Assembly (NCBI GenBank): GCA_015680685.1
Contig: MNCI01006577.1
Span: forward strand, 629,491-693,490
From: Gnetum montanum
Lineage: Eukaryota; Streptophyta; Gnetopsida; Gnetales; Gnetaceae
DNA length: 64,000 bases
Direction: 5' to 3'
The translations under genes and the position numbers were made by a program. Under the pieces are notes generated by a model, which was given only the letters and a program-made list of their open reading frames with translations, was not told where the DNA came from and made no database searches. Positions 41,030 through 53,330 of the stretch are shown here, in pieces. Each line of letters opens with the position of its first letter. Position 1 is the stretch's first letter.

Positions 41030-43758
41030 ATGTTCTAGGTGATGGAGACTCTTCCATTGGCTTCTTCCCTTTTTCATCAAGCATCTGAAATTGCTAGCAG
41101 TTTAGGAATGCTAGAAGCTTTTCTTCCTCTATCTTGGAATCATGTACTATCCATTCTAATTGACCACTATTCAATGAAGTTGGTATAGTTTATGGGCATG
41201 ATAGTTGTGGAAATATCTGATTAGCTTTCATGTACCATGTCGTGAACTATTGCCTTCCCTCCTCAAAAGCTCTAGCTACCTTTCTAAGTTTGTAGTAGTT
41301 AAGCATTCTGAGTGCTACATTTGTTGCAACATCTTTTTACCCCTAGTAGCTTGCTTTTACAATTTCGAGTTCAAAGTTTATAACATGTAGTTTCTATAGC
41401 ACATCCTTTTTGTTATAAACTCTTTCTCATACATGACATACACAGCTGCTACCTATTTCTTAAGTTCATTTCTAGGTCATCCTACTGTTAGCATGGATGG
41501 GTTAGCATACCGAAGGTTTGCTAGCCCCATGTATTCTATGAGGTCTTCTATGTACAGTTCCTTGTTTTTTATTTCATCCTAATGAATGTGGGAAAGACTA
41601 TCTAGGATGGGTTGCCAATTAGGAGTTTGGGAAGTGATGGAGTTAATTTTGGCCTTGGCTATATGGATTTCTTTCTCATTGATTTGTTTCTACATACCCA
41701 CTTGGTCCTTGAAATGTTCCTTGAGTCCATGTTCCATGGCCTCATTTTGCCGTGCACTTCTTTCAATTGCAAAATTTTGTCAAAGTATGTGGACTTCTTC
41801 CATTAATAGGTTTCTATTTTCTTCAGCCAATTTGTTAATTTCTTGATTGACTCTAATTAATTATTATCACATTTGATGAATAATTTTCTTAAGAAAATTC
41901 TTCTATTTCTCCACAATTGTCAACCTTATGTTATTAGTAGTAAGCTTTTTATTCTCCTCTTCTGATGTTGTGAGAGCTTTAACATATGCATATGTTTGAA
42001 CCTTTGCAACTGATGCATTCCACATAGCCTTCTTTCTTTCCATCTCTACCTTGATGTTCTAGACAATGAACTACCTCATCTAGTTTGTACTAAATTGGTC
42101 TAGATAATCTAGAGCTACAAATTATGCAAGGTCTCAAATTTTGGCTTTTAGAGTTGCTAATTCTTCTTGTGACCTCTACACATTATTCTTTGTGTGTTCT
42201 ACCCTTGTTTTGGTCATAACCAACTTCCCCTTCATATTTTACTATAGTGATATCACTGGGGATATCAAATAGATTTTACATGACATGGCCCATCTATAGC
42301 AGTATGTCTAGTGAATCTTAATGCTCGACAAGAGTCATTGAGGTACCAGTGAGCATTTGAGCATCTCTTGCTCCAAAAATATCAACCAATGGCATAATAA
42401 GAATGTTGAATGATTCTTTGATGTGGTCAATGATGACCTCTACTACTCCTGCTATATCCTAATGCTACATGATGACAACCATGGCATCTTCTCTTGGTCC
42501 AAGCATCACTTGGAATGATGCAGCATTCCCAAAACTTTGTTGTGCTTAATCATTCTATCCTCATATCTATAGTGACACTTGCCCATTCATAGGATCTATA
42601 GAAATGATGGGCCTAACTAATCTCTCTCTTACTTTGTAAAGATTGGCTCCCTCTCTTGTTCCCTAGCTATTGGTTTCTGCAATCTGTTGTAGGTGGCTCA
42701 TCAACAATTTGTAATCTTGAGGAGGTGGTGGAGCTTGTTGTTCTTTTGTAACCATAATAGGTAGTTGACTACTAGGTCCTATTTATTGTTGCTACCTGGT
42801 AGCTATAATGTTACTAGTAGGGGTTGAACACAAACCTTAGTTGATGCCTATTGGTTTTTCCACTTGATCCTTCTTAGGTGGCACTAGTTTGAACATCTTA
42901 GCATAAGAAGTGTTTTGGAAATTTCTTGGAACATCATTAATGTAGCCAAAAATTCATGCTTACTTGCAAAGTTTCTTTATCAAGCAAGGGAATGGCAATG
43001 TTGGCTTCCCTGCCTTCTTCTCCTCAAACCATCTCTAGATCTCTAAAAATATTATGTATGTAATGTTGGTGTTGAATTTTCCCTTCATTATCACACTCCT
43101 TCTCACTAAATATGTGGAGATCATATTAAGCCTCTTGGTTGGGAACAAATGGTAAGTTCCAATCTTAAAATAAAAATTTTCTTCAACTATAAGCTCATTA
43201 TAATCTTTGTCATCCTTACCATAGGCCCTTTACAACCATAACTTTTTTGCATTTATATCTAATCTAGTTAAAATTTGTGCCAAATTATCCCCTTCAATTT
43301 GGATGTTTAAGGTTCTGGCAATTGCTTCCACAAAGTAAGGTACTAAGACTCCTTTCTATCTTCACTATAAAATTAGCTTGTTTATTCCACCAAAATTCGA
43401 GTTTCTCCGAAGTACCATTTAGCACTATTGGATAATGTAGGGCATAGGGGAGATTCTTGGAGTTGCATCCTCATACCCTCTAGAGCAAACTCCATACATG
43501 GTCCAAAGTTCAACTCCATGATGACCATGGACATGATAGATTTCCCTTGGATGGCTGATAGACATTCATTGGCTAACTTAAGACATTGTCCCTATTTTGG
43601 TGCTGGTAGGACCTTTACTTCTGCTTTTGCATAGTGTTTAGTAGTAGGATTTTATTCATGGATGCTATATGATTAAGCCTCCTACTCTACATATTCATCC
43701 TATGAAGTTTGTTCTCCTACTTAGCCTCTCCCGTGGCCTCTTGATCTTTTGACACCAT
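41030..43758 (-). pseudogene. Decayed third ORF (env-position) of element E
   Basis: It starts at ATG 43,758 (MVSKDQEATGEAK). Recognisable stretches on the minus strand are SIMSMVIMELNFGPCMEF (near 43,500), then GKFNTNI and KAGKPTLPFPCLIKKLCK (near 43,000), which matches KALPFPCLIRKFYHRGG of element D. A long stretch of helix-forming, Glu/Lys/Gln-rich sequence follows, ending DEKGKKPMEESPSP near 41,045. The position between the pol region and the 3' LTR is that of the extra or env-like ORF of some Athila/Tat elements. No signal peptide or membrane segment was evident, so an envelope function is not supported. Many stops are present. Confidence 0.65.
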
Positions 43759-44339
43759 GTTGGGAAGGTCCTTCTATTCCATGTCTCTTTGGGACCATCT
43801 ATAATCATCAAGAGTTTAAGATTACCAAATGGTTTTAATTGGTTCATAATGGTTCATAATCCCTCTCACTCTCTTGGTTATATTAAGTTCTTATTATTTT
43901 ATATTAGTCTTGTTCTTCAATATGATTACAAGATTAGAAAAATTTTGAAAAGAAACCCCTGGTTATTATACCTTTAACAGTAATGACCTTTCACCATTAC
44001 CGTTTCTTTTTTTATTACTCCCCTTAATAGTTAGTATGATCAATTAGGAGAATTAATTAAGTCTTTTGGATCCAATTTAGTTGATAAAGTGGGATATTCT
44101 TATGATATTATTATACTTACCCTTATACTATCTTCTAATTATTAGAAAAAATCTACCTCAAATTTCCTTCTTTTTGCATAATCCTCTCTCCCATGACTAA
44201 GATGAGCACTTTGGGATCAATAGGATTCAAAAATTTCACAAATCAGAGCTATAGTGAGGAAGTTATGACATCGAGAAGTTAGATTGTCAGAGCTCTAAGA
44301 AAAACTTTAAAAGCATCTCTTGTTGCAGAATGAAAGAAT

Positions 44340-44450
44340 AAAAATTTTGCTACCTCCCATGACTATATATACTATTTTTATATGAACGACATCATAACTA
44401 CGATGTCATAGGGCATATGACTTTGTAACTATGATGTCACCATTCAAAAA
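44340..44450 (-). promoter_or_regulatory. U3-like palindromic block upstream of the third ORF of element E
   Basis: The minus strand has GACATCATAGTTACAAAGTC, then GACATCGTAGTTATGATGTC (inverted arms, one mismatch), then TATAAAAATAG and TATATATAG. The element's own 5' LTR U3 carries GATATTGTAACTACAATATC and GACATAGATACGATGTCG. The block ends about 580 bp upstream of the ORF start. The motif match is clear by eye; the TATA is weaker than in element D. Confidence 0.5.
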
Positions 44451-46200
44451 TTTTAAATTTCCTATGAATTTTCATGGAAAAAATGAGTCAATTAGAATTT
44501 TTGAAAGATGTGAAGGTTTTCTAAAGAATCTTAGATCATTAATGAGGCTCAAAGTTTTGAAAATTTGGTGTTCAAAGTTCATAAGGAAGGAATCTCATGC
44601 AACAAAATTTTATTAAGCACATATGAGATGGATGGAGAGTTATGAATGTATGGATAGGTTATTGGACTTGAGGAAAGAAAATTTTGAAGTCCAAAGTGTT
44701 CTAGAAAGCACAAGATGATGTGGATTTAATTGGCATGTATGAGACACAATAGTTATAAAAGTGGGTCCTCCCTAAAGCATGCTCTAGCCCTTAATGCCCT
44801 TGTATAACCATGCCTAGAAGTGTTCGTAGACATCCAAGGAGTTAAATGTAAAACATGCCTATCTTTCAAAACATAAAAATTTGTACCATCAAAATGGAGA
44901 AACAACACTATATTATACAAAAATATGAAATTATTAGTAAATATAATAGTGAGATAAGATGGATTTGAGAAGAGATTGTAGAAATCGAGACATGAGGTGT
45001 CTTACCATAGGCATAATGAATTCTTATGTCTGAGATGTGGTTAAAGCAATCATTAGCCTTTCCGTCCAAGATCCAAACCAAGTCCATACAACCTTCGGTG
45101 ACATCACATTGTGTCTTCCCCACAACATGAGACTACCATTCTTTTAAGAAGCATTATTACCTAGCATGTTCTTCAAGGAAGGATTTTATTAATTACACTT
45201 TTTACTTTTTGAAATTCCTAAGAAACCACCTACCTTTAGGCATGGGTAACATGTCTTTCCAATGGGGACTTCTAGAAATTTTATTTTGAGCATTTACTTT
45301 ATTTTTACTGTGTTGACCTTACTAGAGGACTACCTTTAGGCATGGGTAACATGTCTTTCTAGTGACATGGTAAGGTAGCACTTATTGTACTCATACTTCC
45401 ATTTCTCATTAGAAATCAAGAAAATAATACAAGTTTAACAATAGGAAAAAAATCATAGTAGTAGTTTGAGAGAATCCACAAGTCCCCTTGATGTCACACC
45501 ATTGCCATTCTCACTTAGTTCTTTACTTTTCTATCAAAGAATAATGATTACAAGTTTATTTTAGTTTTATTGCAAGAAGAATGTCATTATGACTATGGTA
45601 AGATCCTCTTATTGTTAGAAATGGATGGATGAATGTTGTGGTCTCACTCTTTATAGAGTTTGTCTTTCCATAATTTAATAATATAGAGCAATCTTCATCC
45701 TATTTGAGACTACATATTGCTTTATTCCATGTGTTTTATTGGGAAGCAAAAATATTGATAAGACAAATGACGAAAATTATAGAAAAATGGAAAATTAGAG
45801 GAAGAATTTGAAAAGTATTAAACAATATAAAATGATTAAGAAATGGAAAAGTATAAAAGAATCCAAAGATATCAAAGAATATGAAAAAAAAATAATACAA
45901 AATGTAAGAAGCATAACAAAAATTATAAGCTAAAGAATTAGAAAATAAAAAGTTTAAAATAACTTATTAATTCCTACGTCAAGATAGGGCATATTCCCCA
46001 CAACTTAACTCATGGACAAGTATTTGGAAAATGGAGCCAAGATCCTTTGGATCATGCACTACAGATTTCTTATTTATCATCCTTAATGATTTAGTTTTTC
46101 ATTTATTATCCCATGTAATATTGTTGATAATCAAATTCTAATCTTTTGAGGACATATATCCCATTGGACTAGATGATTTTTCTATTTCATAAGGTCCAAC
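44450..46200 (-). other. Element E interior where pol is missing
   Basis: No RT, RNase H or integrase motif was found. About 45,220-45,370 contains ATGGGTAACATGTCTTTC, the reverse of the post-integrase segment of D (near 57,210). The protease-side sequence (46,219 and above) is therefore joined to post-integrase sequence, with roughly 2.5-3 kb of pol lost between about 45,600 and 46,200. The rest is AT-rich. Confidence 0.6.
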
Positions 46201-46218
46201 TATACTCTCTTGTTTACT

Positions 46219-46965
46219 CTAAAATTCAAAATTTAAGTCTCCATTTCCATTATTCATTAATGTATTATTATGGTTTATGATATCCTTTTGTGGGTTCTCA
46301 GTTTGGATCATTTTCTTAGGGTAGGAGTTAATAAGTGGGTTAGATGTTTCCATGCATGTTTTAGACAATTTCACGTTCTTATATTTTAGCCACTGGGTGT
46401 CTTTTGATTTAGTGGCCCTTGCTCCTTCTTGTACACACACTTGTTTTTTCCATATATTATGAGTTGGTGTAAGGATTTTGTTGACCTTTTGAACTTTTTG
46501 TCCATAACTACATCCTTCATTATCTTCATTAATGCATGGAATTATTTGCCTATATATGGCCCCTTGCTCATCTTCCTTAGAGATTTCTATGGATGAGTCT
46601 CTCATTCTTAACTTAGCATTTATTATGCTAAGCCATGCTCTTCCCATAATGATAGAAAATTTCATGTCATCATTCTTCACATCAATCATAATAAAATCTA
46701 CTAGATAAGATCACCTATTGATGATGGTCATCACATCTTCTATTTATCCCAAAGAAATGGTGACAAATTGATCTACTAGCTCTAATCTTATGTTGCACTC
46801 CTTTAAGAGTAGTAGGTTCCATGCATTGTATGTTTCTTGAGATATCAAGTTAACTCCAAAACTTGAGTCTAGTAGAGCCCTAAATGGTAAATTTTCAACA
46901 ATTTGTAAATAAATCAGAGGATTTCCCAAATCTATTCTTTTCTTAGGATGTGGTCCTACCTTCAT
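46219..46965 (-). pseudogene. pol: Protease remnant of element E
   Basis: The minus strand at 46,744-46,965 carries PLIYLQIVENLPFRALLDSS, then GVNLISQETYNAWNL and LVDQFVTISLG. The catalytic DSG of element C is DSS here, a G-to-A change. A second frame (46,219-46,689) has FSIIMGRAWLSIINAKLRM and SSIEISKEDEQG, the C-terminal protease part and linker. The frame changes between them. It was probably inactive before further decay. Confidence 0.8.
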
Positions 46966-46989
46966 CTAGCCTGATGCTATTTTAGATAA

Positions 46990-49539
46990 CATGATAATCA
47001 CAAGCTTCTAAATCAATTGTTATAAAAGTAAAATGTTTGTAGGAGGACTTCTCAGAGAAGAAATTTGTTTAGATGGATTCCTTACTCGACCAGTCTTTTT
47101 GGACTTTTCCTGAAGAATGGACATTTATGAGATTCTCCTTTAATGTTGATGGTGTGATCATCTCTCCATATATTCACTATCCTAATAGCATTTTTCTACT
47201 GTGGTTGTGATGGTAGTTCCCCCTACATAATAGGTGGTGGCACTAGTGGTAAAGAATTGGAAGGCTAATTTGATGAACCAACTGCTAGTGGATATGCATA
47301 AGGATTGTGATCCATCCTTACAGTGATAGGCCTATGGTACTTTGGTGGATAATAAGGAGAAAAATTTTGGATTGAAGTATTCCTTGAAGATATTGGACAT
47401 TGGACATAATATTCATAAGGATTAGGTTTCCTATATGGATATTTTTGCCTTAGCAATGGCATTGCCTATGTTTGTGGTTGCTGCCACTGTTTTTGATATT
47501 GCTACAATGGTTGAGGGTAAGCTCTAGTTGGGTAGTATGTTGGCTGGAAAGGTTGTCTAAAATTACCTTGAGAATAAGATAACGATCTTAGCTTCTTTTT
47601 TTTTTTTTTTTGAGAAAACTTGGATTGAGTGTGTATGCCCAAGACTCTTGCAAGTGGGCCATAATAGGACAACATCCCTTAATATGTTCATACTAGCACA
47701 CCTTGCACCTTTTCTCTTCCTCTGAATTGAAGTTAGTATATCTTTCAACAATAGCAACTTTTTCTTTGTGCTTGTAACTTTCTTATCCATAGTCTCTTTT
47801 CTTCTTCTTTGCCTTGCCCTTGGTAAGTGCTTGTTCAGTCTCCTCTTCTATGATCTTTAGGACTGTAACAAATTTTTTGTCCATTGAATCCCACATTTTT
47901 CCTACCTTGGTTGCTATATCATCCACTAATTTTTGGATCGGTAGAGTCTTATTTTGGATGACATATTCCAAGTTTTCATCCTTCTTTTTATCACATATTC
48001 ATGCATTGTGTTTCCTTATTGATGGACCTCTGTTATACTCTTTAGTAGATTCTCTCTTCTTTAGTTCTCCTTCCTCTTTTGCTACTTGGTCGATTAATAT
48101 TTGAATCTAATGGATAGTCATCTCACATAATCATCCCTAGGCATAAACCCTAAGGATATTTCTAGTTTTATTCCTCAACCCATCTATTATGTGCCTCAGT
48201 TATTCCTTCTATGAGAATCCATGGTCTAGGCATTTGTGTAGTAAGAAATAGTATATGCTCATTGCTGCATCAAGAGATTCCTGTATCCCTTGCTTCCATC
48301 CTTAAATCTCCTCCCTTAGGTTTAACACTTGTGAGTAGGTTTGATACTTATCATTGAACAATTCTAGCATAGTAATCCATCTTCAAATTGATTCTTGTTT
48401 TAGCGATTTGTACTAGATTTCTGCCACGTTGATGAGTGTTCTAGGGAACAACTTTAGTTTCTACCAATCACTTTCAATGTTTTGGAGGGAAAAGGCATCA
48501 TGGAATTCTTAAAGGTGGTGTTGTGGATTTGTGTTGTATCCACCCTCAAATCTAGGCATGTTGTTTATGTCTAGTGGCTTGATGTAACTATTCCTTATGT
48601 GCCTGATTGGAATATGACTACTTCCCTAATGTTGATCATGTTATGAGTAGCTAATAGGGGTTCTTCATAGTAATTAGTTTCGTAAGCTCTATTATAGTGT
48701 TAAACCCTTCTATGTTCATAATGCTCACTTTCTTTGTGTTTGATTCTATCTCTTCTTTGTTCATAGTCATCCTCATCAATATTCGGATATCTCTTTCTGC
48801 ACTCATATCTCTCACCATCCCTTCATCTTTTTCTATCATGGTCTTTGTATCAATGTTCTTTATTATTAGACTCTACAAATGAATGCAAAGATGTGGAAGA
48901 AGTAGTTGGAGAATGGTGTTAGCCAGTTCTCCTTTGGTGACTCCTTGCTTTACTCTCTTTTGGCTCTTTAGAAGCTCTAGGCCTTAAGCTTTGCCTATGT
49001 ATTGAGTCTTTTGCATTCCTTCCAAGGTCCTCTATAAGAGTTAAATTTAACTTTATGTTAATAGAATATTCAATGTGTATACTTGGTGTGTAGGAGTGAG
49101 ATCTGTAAAGCTATAAAACTTGTCAACTTGGAGTAAGGTATCTTCTATTTCCTCTAGGAAAACTATTTGAGGGACCTTCTTTCACTTATCATGTTTATGA
49201 TATGTTTCCATGATAGCATTCCTTTTTGCCTAGGCCTTTGTTGGTTGGTATATCCTAGTCATGTCCTTAGTGACTTGGTATCCTTCCTATTCATGACTTA
49301 GGTTGGCATTCTCAAGGGATTCTTGAAACATTAATGATATTGAATGTTCTAGCGGTAGAACTAGGTTGTCCTGCATATCTCTCCATCTGAGTTGTTTATC
49401 TTGATGAAGGACGAATGTAAAGTCAAGATAGTACAAATTAGTATGAGCATATGAAACTCTTGTTTGCATTAATGCACTCTAGTCTTCATCATCATGTTTT
49501 ATATCATGACTTTTTCTATAACTCTTTGGCAGGTGACAT
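46990..49539 (-). pseudogene. gag: Decayed gag of element E
   Basis: Gag starts near ATG 49,539. The minus strand reads SYAHTNLYYLDFTFVLHQDK, LVLPLEHSISLMFQESL, then a highly charged tract (ERYECRKRYPNIDEDDYEQ at about 48,700-48,800) and EEPLLAT. The C-terminal frame at 47,783-47,971 has QNKTLPIQKLVDDIATKVG and FVTVLKIIEEE, followed by a Lys-rich tract. The zinc-knuckle-like region near 47,690 keeps its first Cys but is altered. Order and content equal gag of B and C. Stops and frameshifts are frequent. Confidence 0.78.
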
Positions 49540-49691
49540 CTTCTCTTTTAATGTTAAAGCCATGTTATGTTTTTCACGCTTTACTTGTGTGTGTAGGTTA
49601 CTAAAATTAATTGACAATATGAAAGATAGACTTTTATAGCTTGTAAAACAACAAACTATATAAGATCAACTCTTAAGCATACATTGAGAGA

Positions 49692-49710
49692 TCCTTGGCA
49701 ATGATGCCAA
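49692..49710 (-). other. Primer binding site of element E
   Basis: The minus strand reads TTGGCATCATTGCCAAGGA, directly inside the LTR end (plus strand TGATGAGTGG at 49,711). Confidence 0.85.
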
Positions 49711-50223
49711 TGATGAGTGGTTGAGCAATCCCAACACTCTACCATATAAGTTACAAGTATTCACCAATGACTAGATCACAATTTGTGGATGAGATAATGT
49801 AATTATGCTAAAGGTTGATGTTAAGTTCATGATCGTTGTCCTTTCACCTTAAGTTAGTGAGTCCCAATGTATGATTTAACTTGTAGTGAGGCATATGATA
49901 AATTATGTTTTAAGCCCTGAATAACTCCTAGTTGTATTCATAATGAAAGTTGAGAATAGAAATCTAAATCCAAGTAGTTAGTATAATGTAAATCTATTCT
50001 AGACTATAGTGATGAGCATCCACTCTTGGCTTATCCTACATACCTTGGGCTCATGGAATTGTTATTAGGATTACCAAATGAGTTCACCACTGAGCAAATC
50101 AAGTGAAACCACTATTGGGTTTCCAAACAATTACACTTTAATGCTTGAAACTAGTCATACTCATTTTGCTTTACTAATGAACAAGTAAAGTAAAGTACTT
50201 GGAAATAGAAATGATTAACTAGG
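49711..50223 (-). mobile_element. 5' LTR of element E, first part
   Basis: On the plus strand it runs from TGATGAGTGGTTGAGC up to AACTAGG, where element D begins. The second part is at 62,581-62,935. It contains the U5 hairpin at 49,851-49,882. Confidence 0.9.
49851..49882 (-). other. U5 stem-loop of element E 5' LTR
   Basis: The arms AAGTTA and TAACTT pair perfectly. Compare GAGTTA and TAACTC in the 3' LTR. Confidence 0.55.
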
Positions 50224-50235
50224 TGATGAATGTCA

Positions 50236-50385
50236 AAGAGTCATGTCAATGGGCCCCCGTTGATGTAGCTTCATCGATGGGTCCCCATTGATGAGGCCCC
50301 ATTTACATGGTGTGCCCCGTTGATGGGGCTACATCAACGTAGCATTTGCTATGTTGATGGGGCCTTTTTGATGTAGCTATAGGGA
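50236..50385 (+). repeat. GTTGATG motif array in U3 of element D
   Basis: The array holds GTCAATGGG, GTTGATGTAGC, ATCGATGGG, ATTGATGAGGC, GTTGATGGGGC, its near-reverse CTACATCAACG, and GTTGATGGGGC again. The 3' LTR has the same layout with decayed CpG sites. LTR I shares the motif set. Confidence 0.8.
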
Positions 50386-50521
50386 AAAAACTATAAATAC
50401 AAGCTCACCAGCTGCATTTAAGATATAGATTTCTTGTCATAGTAGCAAAGCTCTTACAGTTTGTTTATTTGAAAGTTAAAATATTTTTCTAAGTGCCTAC
50501 AGAAGGAGTCAAAAAGTGTAC

Positions 50522-50629
50522 AGATCTTTATTTAAGCACTATTGTACCTAAACACACTAGTATGAATGCCTGTATAGATCTTTATTTAAGCACTATTGTA
50601 CCTAAACACACTAGTGTGAATGACAATAA
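50522..50629 (+). repeat. 54-bp duplication in the 5' LTR of element D
   Basis: AGATCTTTATTTAAGCAC to AGTATGAATGCCTGTAT is repeated at 50,576 with a few differences. It lies just before the AATAAA site. It is post-insertional, since the 3' LTR has one copy. Confidence 0.9.
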
Positions 50630-51047
50630 AGATGAGCTTCTTAATCAAACAAAGTAGCACTTAGATTAGATTAATGATTTATTTATGCATTCATTATTTT
50701 CATTATTTACAACATTAATTAAGCTAAATTAGGTTTTGAGCAATTGATTACTTAATTAAGCTAAATAAGTTAAGCACATAAGTATGCCCGCTTTGAGCAT
50801 AAACATGTATTTGCTTGGTAACCCCAACAACATTATTGCTTGGTTCGCCCAATAGCATAGTGCTTGGTAATCCCAGCAATGGGTATGTGGGTTCACGATG
50901 TGTATGACAAGTGGGACCATATGCTTATGTTAGGACTAGTTAGACATTATTTAATTCATTAAATATTAATAGTATTAAATCATCTTATGTTTATATTTTA
51001 GCACCACAAACCTTAAAAACATAAAACCATAAAAATCATATACCTCG

Positions 51048-51085
51048 ATTACACTTAACTATACCATGTATATCACAAGTATAAT
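51048..51085 (+). other. U5 stem-loop of element D 5' LTR
   Basis: ATTACACTT pairs with AAGTATAAT at eight of nine positions. In the 3' LTR (62,396-62,427) the stem is ACACTT with AAGTGT. Confidence 0.5.
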
Positions 51086-51235
51086 TGGGAAGACAAAGAA
51101 TGATCTTAAGGCAACGTTCACTACCTAGATAACTAATGTACCGAAGAACATAGAGTCCTTAGAATTTGACTGAATTGCACATCATCATTAGCGTCATCAT
51201 ATGGTTGAGTGTAGGGGTACCTTTGCCACTCATCA

Positions 51236-51255
51236 TTAGCGTCATTGCTAGGGAC
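51236..51255 (+). other. Primer binding site of element D
   Basis: TTAGCGTCATTGCTAGGGAC follows the LTR end TCATCA. It is a decayed superfamily PBS. Confidence 0.82.
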
Positions 51256-51391
51256 TCAGTTTGTTTAAAATGTATGCTATCTAGGTTTAGTGAATACCAT
51301 TAATATCATTGTACAAACCTCAAGGTCCATATCATTTTTACTATACATAGAATTATAAAAAGCACACTCATGTTTTATTTCATATTGCAAA

Positions 51392-52940
51392 ATGTCTTCT
51401 TCTTCTCATAGGCATGAAGATGTCAAACTGCCAATTCCACAAGAGTGCAAAGTGATATATACTCATCCAAATGAGTATGCACCAGACTTCACCTTCATCC
51501 TACATCAGGATGAGTAGCTACGATGGCATGACATGGAGGGCAATATCATATTTTCCCCTAATCGATATGTGCCTTGGATGCTCTTTCAAACTCTGAATAA
51601 GTTGGGCATTCTAGATCTTCACAAGGAATATGTTATGAATGGTTATGACACTCAAGACTACTATCCCACTAAAACACAATGCAAGAGAGATTAACACTAG
51701 GAGAAGCACCATGAGGTTATGAAGGAGAAACATTTTACAAACCCCTTGTTCCTACCAAATCAAGATGATAATGATGATCCTTCCCCTAAGAATTCCCAAC
51801 ATGAAGATTCTCCACCCCTTGTTATTAGCAATGAGGATGTGGCCCTAAACCTACGATCCACTATTCATAAACCAAGTTCAAGAAAACATGATAGTTAAGA
51901 TAGGGACTCGAGTAAACATCACAATGGCAAGGGATCTAAGGAGGATATTTGTAATGAGAAAAATGGTGGTGGAAAACACCATGCTGGTAGTGGCAGTCCA
52001 CCTTCCTCTTCATCCTCTTCATAGCTAGTTCTCATAGAAGTCATCATAGACATAATCATGATCAAGGTGATCAACAAGACGATAATGACTGCAGAACCCT
52101 TCAAGAACATTGGGATAATATAGGACATCATCAAAGACAATGTAATAATAATGATGATGAGCCTCTATTGGCAACTCGAAACATGCTTAACATTGTAAAG
52201 GTAGTAATGATTCCAACCACGCATGTGAAAGACAATTGGATCAAGTGCTTAGATATGAACAATATCCAAAGATTTGAAGGATGATACAACTCTGATCTAT
52301 AGAACCATATATAAGCTTTTTATGATGCCTAATCCTTACAAAACATTGAAAATGATTAGTAGAAACTCAAGCTTTTCCCTAGGACACTCATCAAGAGAGC
52401 TAAAAGCTGGTACTAGTCCTTAGAGCCAGAATCTATCCACCGATGGAGTACAATGCTTGAGCTATTTAATGACAAATACCAAATGTACTCTAGAGTGTCC
52501 AACCTGAGAAGGCAAATCCAAGGCTAGAAATAGAGAACACATGAATCCTTGGATTCCACCATGACCAAATATTATTCTCTCTTACATTAGTGTCCTAGCC
52601 ATGATTATTCTCAAATGGAACAACTCTACCACATCATAAATGGGCTCAAAGTAGAAACAAGAAGAACCCTAAGGGTTTATGCCCAAGGGAGACTCTTTGA
52701 ATTAAGAGCTCATTAGATCCAAAGGCCTATTACACAAGTAGCAAAAGAAAAAGGTGAGTTGAAAAAAATGGAAAGTGCAGAAAGTATAATAGGGATCTTT
52801 CCACTAGAAAAAGAGAGGTCTAATTTTGTGAAGAGGAGGATGCACCACTTGATGAAGTGGTAAAAAGGAAAACCTTGCCTATTCAAAAATATATTTCTAA
52901 TATTTCGGCTAAGGTTGAAAAATTATGGGAAGCTTAGCAA
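51392..52940 (+). pseudogene. gag: Decayed, C-terminally deleted gag of element D
   Basis: From ATG 51,392 (MSSSSHRHEDVKLPIPQE) one frame runs to about 52,022 with stops where C has Gln or other codons (DE-stop-LRWHDMEGN against DEQLCWHDLEGN). It includes NEYAPDFTFILHQDE, SRKHDSDRDSSKHH-like charged sequence and a Ser-rich run (PPSSSSSS). The capsid-like domain (52,260-52,560) reads NHI, AKSWY, SLEPESIHRWSTMLELFNDK and YQMYSRVSNL with shifts. The segment VKRKTLPIQK at about 52,860 is followed within 60 bp by protease sequence, so the zinc-knuckle and tail present in B and C are deleted. Confidence 0.8.
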
Positions 52941-52964
52941 TTTGGAATTTTTCAACCTTAAGAA

Positions 52965-53330
52965 ATATCCTACAAGGCTTGAAACCTTCCACCTCTTAAG
53001 AAGAGCAACATCCATTTAGAATTGGTAGATTAATCAATCATTGTTCCTTTGGGGTTAGTAGAGGAAATTATGACCATAGTTTATGAGTGGTCCTACCCTA
53101 CTGATTTCCTAGTGATCAAGGTTGAAAATTGCAAGGGTGACTTTCCTTTTATCATGGGACATGCATGGTTAAGTACGGTGGATGCAAGAATGGGCATCAA
53201 AGATCTCTCCTTAGAGATTTCCAAGGAGGATGAATTTGGAAGAATGGATGTAATTATTTGCAAAAACTCTAGTCTATTAAAAGCACATTCATTAAAGCAT
53301 GCAATCAGTGTGCTCAAGAAATAGAAATAC
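52965..53330 (+). pseudogene. pol: Protease remnant of element D, active site deleted
   Basis: Starting at QEISYKA, the sequence continues NLPPLKKSNIHLELVD, VPLGLVEEIMTIVYEWSYP, TDFLVIKVENCKGDFPFIMG and HAWLSTVDARMGIKDL. The LLDSGSGVNLIS part that contains the catalytic Asp in element C is missing, because a deletion of about 1 kb joins gag to this point. The open frame 53,049-53,324 is otherwise well preserved. Confidence 0.82.

Larger units (their letters stand above)
50224..51235 (+). mobile_element. 5' LTR of element D
   Basis: 1012 bp. U3 opens with an array of GTTGATGTAGC, ATCGATGGG and GTTGATGGGGC motifs plus their reverses (50,236-50,385), then CTATAAATAC near 50,390 and AATAAAGA near 50,625. 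A 54-bp duplication (50,522-50,629) is absent from the 3' LTR and explains the exact 54-bp length difference. Confidence 0.92.
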
